Assembly: GCA_963784175.1 (NCBI GenBank)
Contig: CAWAQJ010000019.1
Location: 62,001-126,000 of the forward strand
Source of the DNA: JAIBJN01 sp963784175
GTDB lineage: Bacteria; Actinomycetota; Thermoleophilia; Gaiellales; Gaiellaceae
Reading direction: 5' to 3'
DNA length: 64,000 bases
Shown: piece by piece, positions 50,999-60,700 of the stretch
How the letters are laid out: the number at the start of each line of letters is the position of its first letter
Numbering within the stretch: the stretch's first letter is position 1
Program-made: the position numbers and the translations under genes
Notes under the pieces: generated by a model
What the model saw: only the letters and a program-made list of their open reading frames with translations
What the model was told of the DNA's origin: nothing
Database searches by the model: none

Positions 50999-51622
50999 CT
51001 ACGCCGAGACCGGAAGTTCCACGTGCTCGGGCGTCGTGTCGACGAGCTGGGCGAGCAGGGCGCGGTCTCCCTGGATCGTCCCGAGATCGAGCCGGCGGTC
51101 GACGAACATGTGGTAGATGCCCTGCGGGTCGGTCTCGACGACGACGTCGGGGTCGTCGACAGGCCCGGCCTGTGCCTCTCCGTCGACGATCGACGCCACC
51201 TCGTCCCCGACGCGAAACTCGAAACGGCCGGGAGGCGCGAGCGCGGCGACGACCGTGTCGAGCGCGTTTACGAGCCAGCCGGGGAAGAGCTCGTCGGCGT
51301 CGGTCGGCGGCCCCAGCGACCGGGCGCCCCACAGGGCGAGCTCGCGGATCGCAGGCCGCAGTGCGAGCCCGTACTCGGTGAGCTCGTAGACGCGGGAGGC
51401 CGCAGGAGGCGGCAGCTTCCGCTTCGCGACGATGCCGCCGGCTTCGAGATCCCTCAGGCGGTCGGCCAGGATGTTCGTCCCGATTCCGGGAAGTGCCTCG
51501 GCCAGATCCGTGTAGCGCTTCGGGCCGCCCATCAGCTCCAGGACGAGGAGCAGCGCCCACCGCTCGCCCACGAGACGCAACGCGTGCGTCACCGGGCAAT
51601 AGAGGTCATAGCGCCGTTTCAT
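50999..51622 (-). CDS. HxlR-family regulator with C-terminal SCP2-like domain
   Basis: A 207-residue regulator. The HxlR winged helix (~1-100) shows CPVTHALRLVGERWALLLVLELMGGPKRYTDLAEALPGIGTNILADRLRDLE. The usual N-terminal Cys of this family is present (YCPVTHA). Residues ~115-207 form an SCP2-like domain (GRFEFRVGDEVASIVDGEAQAG; DVVVETDPQGIYHMFVD), as in several actinobacterial HxlR proteins, possibly a lipid or hydrophobic ligand pocket. It is divergent from an MFS exporter with a palindrome between. TACACT lies 6 nt before its ATG, predicting a leaderless mRNA. Confidence 0.9.
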   Translation of the reverse strand: MKRRYDLYCPVTHALRLVGERWALLLVLELMGGPKRYTDLAEALPGIGTNILADRLRDLEAGGIVAKRKLPPPAASRVYELTEYGLALRPAIRELALWGARSLGPPTDADELFPGWLVNALDTVVAALAPPGRFEFRVGDEVASIVDGEAQAGPVDDPDVVVETDPQGIYHMFVDRRLDLGTIQGDRALLAQLVDTTPEHVELPVSA

Positions 51623-51628
51623 GCCGAC

Positions 51629-51634
51629 AGTGTA
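51629..51634 (-). promoter_or_regulatory. TACACT -10 element, leaderless start of the HxlR gene
   Basis: On the minus strand TACACT ends exactly 6 nt before ATG 51622; no Shine-Dalgarno. Confidence 0.5.
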
Positions 51635-51663
51635 GCGGGTCTGCTTGCTGTTACACAGTCTTT

Positions 51664-51695
51664 ACTTGCGATCTGCAAGTTGTCTCTGCTAACTT
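51664..51695 (+). promoter_or_regulatory. Exporter promoter with operator palindrome
   Basis: ACTTGC-GATCT-GCAAGT (51664-51680) is a perfect 6-bp inverted repeat. It covers a -35 candidate TTGCGA (51666-51671), with -10 TAACTT (51690-51695) 18 nt downstream. Repression of the exporter by the divergent HxlR regulator is the natural reading. Confidence 0.6.
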
Positions 51696-51735
51696 GGCAG
51701 TCTTGCCTATTCGAACCGAAAGGAAAACGGACGAC

Positions 51736-53181
51736 ATGATGGTTTCCGGACAACGCAAATGGCTGGCTCTGGCGCTCCTGAGCGTCGTCCAGTTCATGGT
51801 CGTCCTGGACATCGCGATCGTGAACGTCGCGCTGCCCTCGATTCAGGTCGACCTCGGCTTCTCGCAAGAAAACCTCCAGTGGGTGATCAGCGCGTACGCG
51901 CTCGTCTTCGGCGGCTTCCTGCTCCTGGGAGGGCGCGCCGCAGACCTGCTCGGACGCAGACGCATCTTCCTCGTCGGCATCGTCGTCTTCACACTCGCCT
52001 CCCTCCTCGCGGGGCTGGCGTGGTCGGAGGCGTCGCTGATCGGAGCCCGCGCGCTCCAGGGGCTCGGCGCGGCGATCATCACGCCGGCCGCGCTCTCGAT
52101 CCTCTCCGTCACCTTCGCCGAGGGGCGTGACCGCAACATTGCCCTTGGCGTGTGGGGCGCCGTCGGCGGCTTCGGTGCCGCGGCCGGCGTGCTGCTCGGC
52201 GGCATCCTCACGGACGCTCTGAGCTGGGAGTGGATCTTCTTCGTCAACATCCCCATCGGAGTCGCCGGCTTCGCGCTGGCACCGGTTCTCCTCGCCGAGA
52301 GCCGCGACGCCCGTGTGAAGAGCTTCGACCTCCCCGGCGCGGTGCTCGTCACCGGCGGGCTCTCGCTGCTCGTCTACGCGATCACCGAGGCCGGCCGCGA
52401 CGGATGGCTCGCCGGTCAGACGATCGCGTTCTTCGCGACGTCGCTCGCCCTCCTCGCCGGCTTCGTCGGCTGGGAGCTCAGGCACCCCGAGCCGCTCATG
52501 CGCTTCGGGATCCTGCGCACCAAGACGGTGACCGGAGCGAACGTGGCCGGTTTCATCATGGGCACCGCGATGTTCTCGATGTTCCTGATGCTGACCCTGT
52601 ACATGCAGCAGGTGCTGGGCTACTCGGCCATGAAGACAGGCGTCGCGTACCTCGCCGTCGCGGGCACCGCGATCCTCTGGTCGGCGGTGGCGGCGCAGCT
52701 CGTCACCAGGATCGGTGTCAGGCCGGTGCTGACGGTCGGGATGACGATGCTGACCGGCGGCCTCGTGTACTTCACGCAGGTCTCCGTCGACGGCACGTAC
52801 CTCAACGACCTCCTGCCGGGCTTCCTGCTGATCGGCGTCGGCATCGGCTTCTCCTTCGTGCCGATCTCGATCGCCGCGCTCGCCGGTGTCCAGCCCGCCG
52901 AGGCGGGCCTCGCCTCCGGGCTGATCAACACCTCACAGCAGATCGGCGGCGCACTCGGCATCGCCGCGCTGTCGACGATCGCAACCTCGCAGACCAGCGA
53001 TGCGGTCGCATCCGGCGCGGCGGTTCCCGACGCCCTGGTCGACGGCTTCACGGCGGCGTTCCTCGCCGGCGTGATCATCGCCGGGCTCGGCATCGTGGCC
53101 GCGCTCACCCTCATCCGCAAGGACGAGCTCGAGCAGGCCCCCGCCGTCGAAGCAGAGCCGGCGTTCGACCTCGCCGCCTGA
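51736..53181 (+). CDS. MFS exporter, DHA2 (EmrB/QacA) family
   Basis: A 481-residue, 14-helix proton-drug antiporter. Family motifs: VVQFMVVLDIAIVNVALPSIQ (D1), LLGGRAADLLGRRRIFLVG (A), GARALQGLGAAIITPAALSIL (B), GFGAAAGVLLGGILTDALSWEWIF (C). Substrate is unknown; multidrug or metabolite export is typical. Two ATGs (51736, 51739) follow GAAAGGAAAACGG. It is divergent from an HxlR regulator with an operator-like palindrome over its -35, so ligand-induced efflux is a likely scheme. A strong hairpin follows the stop. Confidence 0.92.
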   Translation: MMVSGQRKWLALALLSVVQFMVVLDIAIVNVALPSIQVDLGFSQENLQWVISAYALVFGGFLLLGGRAADLLGRRRIFLVGIVVFTLASLLAGLAWSEASLIGARALQGLGAAIITPAALSILSVTFAEGRDRNIALGVWGAVGGFGAAAGVLLGGILTDALSWEWIFFVNIPIGVAGFALAPVLLAESRDARVKSFDLPGAVLVTGGLSLLVYAITEAGRDGWLAGQTIAFFATSLALLAGFVGWELRHPEPLMRFGILRTKTVTGANVAGFIMGTAMFSMFLMLTLYMQQVLGYSAMKTGVAYLAVAGTAILWSAVAAQLVTRIGVRPVLTVGMTMLTGGLVYFTQVSVDGTYLNDLLPGFLLIGVGIGFSFVPISIAALAGVQPAEAGLASGLINTSQQIGGALGIAALSTIATSQTSDAVASGAAVPDALVDGFTAAFLAGVIIAGLGIVAALTLIRKDELEQAPAVEAEPAFDLAA

Positions 53182-53190
53182 CGAATCGTC

Positions 53191-53216
53191 GGGGGGAGCC
53201 CGCTCGGGCTCCCCCC
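53191..53216 (+). terminator. 12-bp perfect hairpin after the exporter gene
   Basis: GGGGGGAGCCCG (53191-53202) pairs with 53205-53216. It starts 10 nt after the stop codon. There is no T-tract, but the stem is very stable. Confidence 0.75.
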
Positions 53217-53264
53217 GCGATCCAATGGCGTCCTCGCCGGACAGTCGCGCCAGGCGGATGGCCG

Positions 53265-53270
53265 TAGACT
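53265..53270 (+). promoter_or_regulatory. TAGACT -10 element, leaderless start with an ATC codon
   Basis: TAGACT ends 7 nt before ATC 53278, the first codon of the open, coding-like extension of the kinase gene. No ATG, GTG or TTG occurs in frame between the hexamer and GTG 53329. Confidence 0.4.
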
Positions 53271-53277
53271 CGCGGCC

Positions 53278-54339
53278 ATCGTCCGCATCGACTCCGAAGG
53301 CCAGCACCAGCAAGAGCAACTGCAGGCGGTGATCGACGCCTCGCCGGTCGCGCTCGTCGAGTTCGGGCTGGACACGCACATCCGGCTGTGGAATCCCGCG
53401 GCCGAGCGCATCTTCGGCTGGTCACAGGAGGAGATGCTGGGCCGAGCCGGCCTGCCCATGGCACCGCCTTCGAAGCGTGCGGAGAGCGAGGAGCTGTTCG
53501 CGAGGGTCAGCGCGGGCGAGTCGGTGAGCGGCCACGAGACCGTCCGGCTGCGGAAGGACGGAACGCTCGTAGACGTCTCGATCGCGTCCGCCCCGGTAAG
53601 GGACGGATCCGGCCGGGTCGTCGGCAACATGGTCGCTTACACGGACATCACAGAGCGCAAGCTGCAGGAGGCGGAACGTCATCGCCTGAACGCGGAGCTG
53701 CAGGCCCGGCTCGCGGAGCTCGCCGCGTCTCGAGCGCGGATCGTCACCGCCGGTGACGTCGAGCGCCGCCGCCTCGAGCGCAATCTCCACGACGGCGCAC
53801 AACAGCGCCTGGTGACGCTCTCGCTGTCCTTGCGGGCCGCATTGGAGAAGCTGGACTCCGATCCGGCGGCCGCTCGAGCGTCCCTGGTCGGTGCCCGCGA
53901 GGAGCTCGCCCTGGCGCTCGAAGAGCTGCGGGAGCTCGCCCGAGGCCTGCACCCGGCGGTGCTCACCGATCGCGGCCTCCGAGCCGCCGTCGAGATGCTC
54001 GCGGCGCGGGCGCCCGTCCCAGTCGAGATCACGGACATCCTCGACGAGCGCCTACCGGAGCCCGTTGAAGCGGCGGCGTACTACCTGATCGCCGAAGCAC
54101 TGACCAACGTCGCGAAGTACGCCAATGCCTCCACGGTGCACGTCCGGGTTGCCCTGAGCGATGCGAACGTGGTCGTCGAGGTGTCGGACGACGGCATCGG
54201 TGGCGCCGACCCGGCCGGCGGATCGGGCCTTCGAGGGCTCGCGGATCGCGTCGAGTCGCTCGGCGGCTCCCTGGAGGTCGTCAGCTCCGCCGGCGCCGGG
54301 ACGTCTCTGCGGGCCGAGGTACCGTCGCGGCGTGCCTGA
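53278..54339 (+). CDS. Sensor histidine kinase (PAS, HisKA_3, HATPase)
   Basis: About 353 residues, cytoplasmic. PAS (~15-130: VIDASPVALVEFGLDTHIRLWN; NMVAYTDITERKLQEAE), then HisKA_3 with the phospho-acceptor His in ERRRLERNLHDGAQQRLVTLSLSL, then HATPase (IAEALTNVAKYANAS; VSDDGIGGADPAGGSGL). This is a NarL-system kinase of the NreB/DegS type. GTG 53329 would start inside the leading coiled coil: the sequence upstream in the same frame (QHQQEQLQAVIDAS) looks native and a TAGACT element fits ATC 53278. The stop overlaps the next gene by 8 nt, so the two are co-translated. Confidence 0.88.
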   Translation: MVRIDSEGQHQQEQLQAVIDASPVALVEFGLDTHIRLWNPAAERIFGWSQEEMLGRAGLPMAPPSKRAESEELFARVSAGESVSGHETVRLRKDGTLVDVSIASAPVRDGSGRVVGNMVAYTDITERKLQEAERHRLNAELQARLAELAASRARIVTAGDVERRRLERNLHDGAQQRLVTLSLSLRAALEKLDSDPAAARASLVGAREELALALEELRELARGLHPAVLTDRGLRAAVEMLAARAPVPVEITDILDERLPEPVEAAAYYLIAEALTNVAKYANASTVHVRVALSDANVVVEVSDDGIGGADPAGGSGLRGLADRVESLGGSLEVVSSAGAGTSLRAEVPSRRA

Positions 54340-55927
54340 CCAGGCATCTCCTGGGCGTGAACGAGTGCGCACCGCGGAGGTTGCGGCGACGCTCTGCCTG
54401 GCCACCGACCTGGGGATGGGCTTTCCGTTCGAGCAGGGCCTTCACGGCACGTTGGTGGCCATGCAGCTCGCGGACCGCCTCGGAGTCGACCGCGCGACGG
54501 CCTCGCAGACCTACTACGCATGCCTGCTGATGTATTCGGGCTGCACCACCGATACCGACGTGACCACGGAGATCTTCGGCGGCTCGATGGCGGCGCACCT
54601 CGTCCCGGCGACCTTCGGGTCGCAACGTGAAATGCTGACCGGGATCGTTCGCGCGCTTCCGACACCGGGGAGCTCTCCACCCGCCCGCGCGCTGCAGATC
54701 GCCCGCCGGTTGCCAAAGGCGCGGAGGGCACGGGATCCTCACCTGGCGGCGATCTGCGAGGTCGCGCAGATGCTGGCCGAGCGGCTTGCGCTCCCTCCTT
54801 CGATCCACGGTCTCTTCGTCAATCTCACGGAACGCTGGGACGGCAAGGGCCCGCTCGGCCGGGCCAAGGCGGATGAGATCCCGCTGGCGCTCCGAATCGT
54901 CCACGTCGCGCGCGACGCGGTGCTCCAGCGCATGCTCGGCGGCGAGGAGTACGCGGTCCGCGTCGTGCGCGAGCGGGCCGGCCACGGGTTCGACCCGGAG
55001 GTCGCCGCTTGCCTAGCGGACGGGGCTCCCCAGATCCTTGCGCTCGAGCGCGAGCCGTCGGCCTGGGAGGAGACGCTCGCCTGTGAGCCCGATCCCCGGT
55101 TGACGCTCGACGGCGAGGCGATCGACGGGGCGCTGAGAGCGCTCGGCCATTTCGCCGACCTGATCTCGCCGTACCTGTCCGGCCACTCGACCGGCGTTGC
55201 CGGGCTGGCGCGCGCGGCAGCGGAGGGATCCCGCCTGGACGAGGCGGATGTTGCCACGACCTGGCGTGCCGCGCTCGTTCACGATCTGGGGCGGGCAGCG
55301 GTTCACCCTCGGATCTGGCAGAAGCCGGCCGCACTCACCCCGGACGAGTGGGAGCACGTGCGGCTTCACCCGTACCAGACCGAGCGCGTTCTCTCCCGTT
55401 CGGAGTTCCTGTCGGCGCTTGCGCCGGCCGCAGGGGCCCACCACGAGCGCCTCGACCGTTCCGGCTACCACCGGGGATCCGGCGGCGCAGAGCTCGGGGC
55501 GCCTGCGCGTTTCCTGGCCGCAGCCGACGCCTATCACGCGATGACCGAGACGAGGCCCTACCGCGACGCGCTCTCCGCAGAGCAGGCCGCCGACGAGCTC
55601 GCCCGGGAAGCGAGCGCCGGGCGGCTCGACCCCGACGCGGTGATCGCGGTGATCGAGGCGGCCGGGCAACCGGCGCCGCGCCTGGAACGGCCGGCCGGGC
55701 TCACCGAACGCGAAGCAGCGGTCATCGCCATGCTGGCACGCGGGCTGCAGACCAAGCAGGTCGCGCGCGCTCTCGGCATCTCGGTCAAGACCGCGGACCA
55801 TCACATCCAGAGCTCCTACCGGAAGATCGGCGTCTCGACTCGTGCGGGGGCAACCCTGTTCGCCATGGAGCACGGGCTCGTGGCATGGGGAGAACTCCCG
55901 ATTGCCCAGCGGGAGGCCCCCTCCTAG
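54332..55927 (+). CDS. HD-GYP-like / LuxR fusion protein, coupled to the kinase
   Basis: A 531-residue protein. Residues ~15-220 hold a degenerate HD-like half (LATDLGMGFPFEQGLHGTLVAMQLADRLG; LTERWDGKGPLG). Residues ~260-420 are HD-GYP-like with HDLGRAAVHPRIWQKPAALT (Lys of HDxGK replaced by Arg), HHERLDRSGYHRGSGG (GYP read as GYH) and YHAMTETRPYR. The C-terminus (~450-515) is a LuxR helix-turn-helix: LTEREAAVIAMLARGLQTKQVARALGISVKTADHHI. Nucleotide hydrolysis may be weak or lost; the domain could sense c-di-GMP and control DNA binding. It starts with GTG 54332, inside the kinase gene end, so the kinase is the likely partner. Confidence 0.85.
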   Translation: MPDQASPGRERVRTAEVAATLCLATDLGMGFPFEQGLHGTLVAMQLADRLGVDRATASQTYYACLLMYSGCTTDTDVTTEIFGGSMAAHLVPATFGSQREMLTGIVRALPTPGSSPPARALQIARRLPKARRARDPHLAAICEVAQMLAERLALPPSIHGLFVNLTERWDGKGPLGRAKADEIPLALRIVHVARDAVLQRMLGGEEYAVRVVRERAGHGFDPEVAACLADGAPQILALEREPSAWEETLACEPDPRLTLDGEAIDGALRALGHFADLISPYLSGHSTGVAGLARAAAEGSRLDEADVATTWRAALVHDLGRAAVHPRIWQKPAALTPDEWEHVRLHPYQTERVLSRSEFLSALAPAAGAHHERLDRSGYHRGSGGAELGAPARFLAAADAYHAMTETRPYRDALSAEQAADELAREASAGRLDPDAVIAVIEAAGQPAPRLERPAGLTEREAAVIAMLARGLQTKQVARALGISVKTADHHIQSSYRKIGVSTRAGATLFAMEHGLVAWGELPIAQREAPS

Positions 55928-55965
55928 CGTCCTCCTTGACTCTGCACGCAGCCAAGGAGGAGACG

Positions 55966-56819
55966 ATGACGACCAGGACGCCAGCCGCCTTCCTGACGGA
56001 CAACTACGAGATCGCGGAGGCGATCGCGCCGGGGTGGGAGCGCCGGAGGGAGGACATCGAGAGCCGTTTGCACGCCCATCCGTGACTGGATGGTCGCGGA
56101 GCTTCGGCCGAGCGAGGGGGACACGGTGCTGGAGCTGGCCGCCGGCGTGGGCGAGACCGGCTTCCAGGCAGCTGCGGCCGTCGGCGCGCAGGGCCGGCTG
56201 ATCACGACGGACTTCTCGCCGGCGATGGTCGACGCCGCCCGCCGCCGCGGTGCCGAGCTCGGCGTGACGAACGTCGAGTACAAGGTCACGGACGCCGAAC
56301 GCATCGATCTCGAGGCCGACTCGGTCGACGGTGCGCTGTGCCGGTTCGGATACATGCTCATGGCGGATTCCGCCGCCGCGCTCGCCGAGACCCGCCGCGT
56401 CCTGCGCCTGGGCGGGCGGCTGGCGCTCGCAAGCTGGGGAGCCCCCGAGCGCAACCCCTTCTTCGGGCTCATCGGGATGAGCCTCGGCCTGCGCGGCCAC
56501 ATCCCGCCGCTCGAGCCCCCGCCTGCCCCGGGGCCCTTCAGCATGGCGAGCCCGGAACGCACCGACTGCGCTCCTCGAAGGTGCCGGCTTCAGCGAGGTT
56601 CGCACCGAGGAGGTCCCGGTGCGTTTCGTCGTGCCGGACGTAGACGGGTACGTGAGCCTGATCGCCGACACCGCCGGCCCGCTCGCCCTCGTGATCCGGG
56701 CGCTGCCCGCAGGCGAGCTCGCCGCAGTGAAGAAGGACGTCGAGGACGCCTTCCCGCGCTTCGCGGTCGAGGATCGCTACGAGCTGCCCGGCGTGGCTCT
56801 CTGTGCGGTGGCGAGCTGA
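55966..56819 (+). pseudogene. Class I SAM methyltransferase gene broken by two frameshifts
   Basis: ATG 55966 (after AAGGAGGA) encodes DNYEIAEAIAPGWERRREDIESRL, then the frame ends at 56085. The second frame carries RDWMVAELRPSEGDTVLELAAGVGETGF (motif I), TTDFSPAMVDAARRRGAELG and LRLGGRLALASWGAPERNPFFGL, up to ~56565. The third frame continues LLEGAGFSEVRTEEVPVRFVVPDVDGYV to the stop at 56819. The three parts join into one ~283-residue methyltransferase if single-base shifts are fixed near 56070 and 56568. Codon use is intact in all parts, so the breaks are recent or are sequencing errors. Confidence 0.8.
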
Positions 56820-56846
56820 CGGCCGCGGTCGTACGATCGGTGATGC

Positions 56847-57680
56847 ATGACCGAGGCAAAGGTCGACGCGGACGCGTTCAACGCGTTCGAGGCGGCGGGG
56901 TGGGAGAAGCAGGCCGCCGGGTACGAGGACTTCTTCGGCGAGGTCACGACAAGGCTGGCCGATCCGCTGCTCGACGCAGCCGAGATTCGCGCAGGGGAGC
57001 GAGTACTCGACGTGGCCACAGGCCCAGGCTTCGTCGCCGCCAGCGCCGCCGAACGGGGTGCGGTGACCGTTGGTCTCGATAACTCCGAGGCGATGCTCTC
57101 ACTGGCGCGTCGGGGTCATCCGGAAATCGAGTTTCGCCGCGGCGACGTCGAAGCGCTCCCGTTCCCGGACGGGTCGTTCGATGCAGTCGTCGGGAACTTC
57201 ATCCTGCTCCACCTAGGCCGTCCGGAGCAGGCGGCCGCGGAGTTCGTCCGCGTCCTCGCCCCGGGTGGCCGAGTCGCGCTCACGGTCTGGGACATGCCGG
57301 AGAAGGCGCGTTTGCTCGGCGTGCTCGTCGACGCGGTAGCGGCGGCTGGCGCGAAGGCGCCCGAAGAGATCCCTGTCGGGCCGCCGATCTTCCGGTTCGC
57401 CGACGAGCGGGAGTTTGATCGCCTTCTCCGGAGCCAGGGGCTCGAAGGAATCCAGGTGAGGACGATCGTCTTCTCGCACTCGTCACCCTCTGCGGACGAC
57501 CTGTGGCGAGGATTGCTCGGCGGCACCGTCCGCACCTCCGCGCTCATCCTTCGCCAGAGCGAAGACGTACAGCGGAAGATTCGCGCAGCCTTCGATCGAA
57601 TCGTGCAGCCGTACCAGGTCGGCGATCGGCTGGAGATCCCGGTGTCCGTGAAGCTCGCCGCCGCCCGGAACCCGGCCTAG
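56847..57680 (+). CDS. Class I SAM-dependent methyltransferase
   Basis: An intact 277-residue methyltransferase: RVLDVATGPGFVAASAAERGAV (motif I), GLDNSEAMLSLARRGHPEIEF, FRRGDVEALPFPDGSFDAVVGN and PGGRVALTVWDMPEKARLLG. It is of the UbiE-like small-molecule type and is distinct in sequence from the broken gene just upstream. TACGAT (56832-56837) ends 9 nt before ATG 56847, so the leader is at most a few bases. Substrate unknown. Confidence 0.9.
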   Translation: MTEAKVDADAFNAFEAAGWEKQAAGYEDFFGEVTTRLADPLLDAAEIRAGERVLDVATGPGFVAASAAERGAVTVGLDNSEAMLSLARRGHPEIEFRRGDVEALPFPDGSFDAVVGNFILLHLGRPEQAAAEFVRVLAPGGRVALTVWDMPEKARLLGVLVDAVAAAGAKAPEEIPVGPPIFRFADEREFDRLLRSQGLEGIQVRTIVFSHSSPSADDLWRGLLGGTVRTSALILRQSEDVQRKIRAAFDRIVQPYQVGDRLEIPVSVKLAAARNPA

Positions 57681-57723
57681 GCAGGAGCCGCATCGCTCGC
57701 ACGGCGGACACGAAGGTCTTTCG

Positions 57724-57729
57724 TACACT
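57724..57729 (+). promoter_or_regulatory. TACACT -10 element, leaderless start of the cyclase gene
   Basis: TACACT ends 6 nt before GTG 57736; no Shine-Dalgarno. Confidence 0.5.
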
Positions 57730-57735
57730 CGCTCC

Positions 57736-60700
57736 GTGGTCGTCTGCCCGAGCTGCGGTGAGGAGAACCCCGATCGTTTCCGTCTCTGCGGCTTCTGCGG
57801 CACGCCGCTCGTCGCCGCGAGCGCGCCCCGCGAGATGCGGAAGCTCGTCACCGTCGTCTTCTCCGACCTCGAGGGATCGACGACCCTCGGCGACAAGCTC
57901 GACTCGGAGGTCGTGCGCGAAGTCCTCGCGCGCTACTTCGAAGAGATGCGTATCGTGCTCGAAGCGCACGGAGGCACGGTCGAGAAGTACATCGGCGACG
58001 CGATCATGGCCGTCTTCGGCCTGCCTGCGACCCACGAGGACGACGCGCTGCGGGCCGTGCGAGCCGCCGCCGACATGCAGACGGCCCTCGAGGCGCTGAA
58101 CGAGGAGCTGCACCGTCGCTGGGGCGTTCGACTCACCCACAGGACGGGCGTGAACACCGGCGAGGTTGTGGCCGGCGACACCGGTGGGCAGGCGCTTGCG
58201 ACCGGGGACGTCGTCAACGTCGCCGCCCGGCTCGAGCAGGCTGCGCCACCGCTGGGGATCCTCATCGGTGAATCGACGTACCGACTCGTGCGAGACGCCG
58301 CCGAGATCGAGCCGGTCGGGAAGCTGGAGCTCAAGGGCAAGCCCGAGCCCGTGCCCGCCTACCGCGTATTCGCCATGCGGGAGGAAGGCCACGACCGCGG
58401 CGCCGACGGCCGGCCTCTGGTCGGACGCGAGCGCGAGCTAGCGAGCCTCGCCGGCGAGCTCGAGCAGGCGATCTCGGAGCGCACGTGCCGGCTCGTCACC
58501 GTCCTCGCGGCAGCCGGGCTCGGCAAGTCCCGCCTCACCCAGGAGTTCGCCGAGAACATCAAGGACAGCGCGCGGACTGCGCGAGGCCGTTGTCTGCCCT
58601 ACGGACGCGGCATCACATTCTGGCCGCTGACCGAGGTGGTTCGCCAGGTAGCCGGTATCAGCGAGGACGATCCGCCGGACGTCGCCCGAGGCAAGCTTGC
58701 AGCCTGTCTCCCCGACGCCGACGATGCGCTGGAGCGCGTCGCCTCCGCCGTCGGCCTCTCCGAGCAGCAATTCCCGGTCGAGGAGCTCTTCTGGGGCACG
58801 CGCAAGCTCTTCGAGGCGCTTGCGGAGGAGAAGCCACTCGTCATCTTCTTCGAGGACGTTCACTGGGGGGAGGCCACGTTCCTCGACCTGGTCGAGCGGG
58901 TCGCCGAGTCGCTGCGGGCCCCGGTCATCCTCGTTTGCGCGGCCCGCCCGGAGCTCGACGAGCAGCGGCCGTTGTGGGGGGCGGAGGCCGCTGGGGCGCG
59001 CATCGCGCTCGAGCCGCTCTCGGACGAGGAGAGCGCGCACGTGGTCGAGAGCCTGGTCGGATCGCTGACCGCGGAAGTGAGGGAGCGAATCGTGCAGGCC
59101 GCCGAGGGCAACCCGCTCTTTGCGGAACAGCTCCTGTCCATGCTCGTCGACGACGGCCTCGTGCGCCGTGAAGGCGACTCCTGGGTCGCCGCGGGCGACC
59201 TCCAGAAGCTGTCGCTCCCGCCGACCATTCAGGCGCTGCTCGCGGCGCGCCTCGACCTTCTGTCCTCCGAGGAGCGAGCGGTGATCGAGGCAGCCTCCGT
59301 CGTCGGCTACATCTTCGCTCAGGACGCCCTCGAGGAGGTCGTCGCCGAGCCCGTCGCGCCCCGCGTCACCGAGATCCTCGAGTCCCTGGAGCAGAAGCAC
59401 CTCGTGCGCGAGGACACGTCACGCCTCGGTGGCGCGCGCGCATTCCGCTTCGACCACCTGCTCATCCGCGACGCGGCGTACACCGGCATCCTCAAGCGGG
59501 CACGCGTTGCCTTGCACGAGCGGTTCGTCGCTTGGGCCGAGCGCGTCAACCGCGACCGCGACCGCGAGACCGAGTACGAGGAGATCCTCGGCTACCACCT
59601 CGAGCAGGCGCACGGGTACCTGGCAGATCTCGGGCCCCTGGACGACCACGGGCGTGAGCTCGGCGTGCGGGCGGCGGCGCGTCTCGCCTCGGCCGGGAAG
59701 CGCGCCTTCGGCCGGGGCGACATGCCGGCCGCGGCGAACCTCCTCCGGCGGGCCGCCCAGCTCCTTCCGGCCGAGGACGAGCGTCGCCTTGCACTCTTGC
59801 CCATGCTGGGCGAGGCGTTCATGGAGATCGGCGAGTTCGCCTGGGCCAACGTCTTCCTCGACGAGGCGGTCGAGGCGACTGCGCAGCACGACTACATCGG
59901 GCTGCATACGGACGCCGTCCTGACGCGCCTCCTCGTTCTCCACCACGTCACCGACGACCTCGCGGGCTGGCGGAGCGAGGTCGTGCGCGAGGTCGAGCGC
60001 GTCCTCCCCGCGGCGGAGCGCGAGCACGACGACGCCCTGCTCGCCAAGGCGTGGCGCCTACTGGGCTTCGTCCACGGCTCGGTCTGCCAGTGGGGCGAGC
60101 AGGTGGCCGCCGTCGAGCGGGCGCTCGAGCACGCGCGCCTCGCCGGGGACCCCCGCCTGGAGGCGCGCCTCGCTGCCGGGTACACGGTGGGCCTCTGCGA
60201 CGGTCCGACCCCGGTCTCCGACGCGATCGAGCGCTGCGAGGAGATCGCGGCCCGAGGTATCGCCGACCGCCAGGCCGAGGCGCTCATCCTCTGCTCGCTC
60301 GCCTATCTCCAGGGGATGCAAGGCGACTTCGCCCAGGCGAGGGAGCTGTACGGACGCGCGGCCCACCTGCTGCGTGATCTCGGTGGAGCCGTGCTCGCAG
60401 CCTCGACCTCGCTCGCCTCGGCGCGCGTCGAGCTTCTCGCGGGCGAGCCATCCCGGGCGGAGCAGGAGCTGGTGCGCGACTACGAGGCGCTCGCAGCGAT
60501 GGGCGAGCGCTACTTCCTGCCCCTCGTCGCCGCCCACCTCGCGGATGCCGTTCAGGCCCAGGGCCGGGACTCGGAGGCGGAGCAGCTCGCTGCGGCTGCG
60601 CAAGAGCTCGCCGATGCCGACGACGTCGAGGCCCAGGCGCTATGGCGACGCGTCCGAGCGAGAGTCCGGGCCCAGGAAGGACAGCTGGAAGAGGCCGAGG

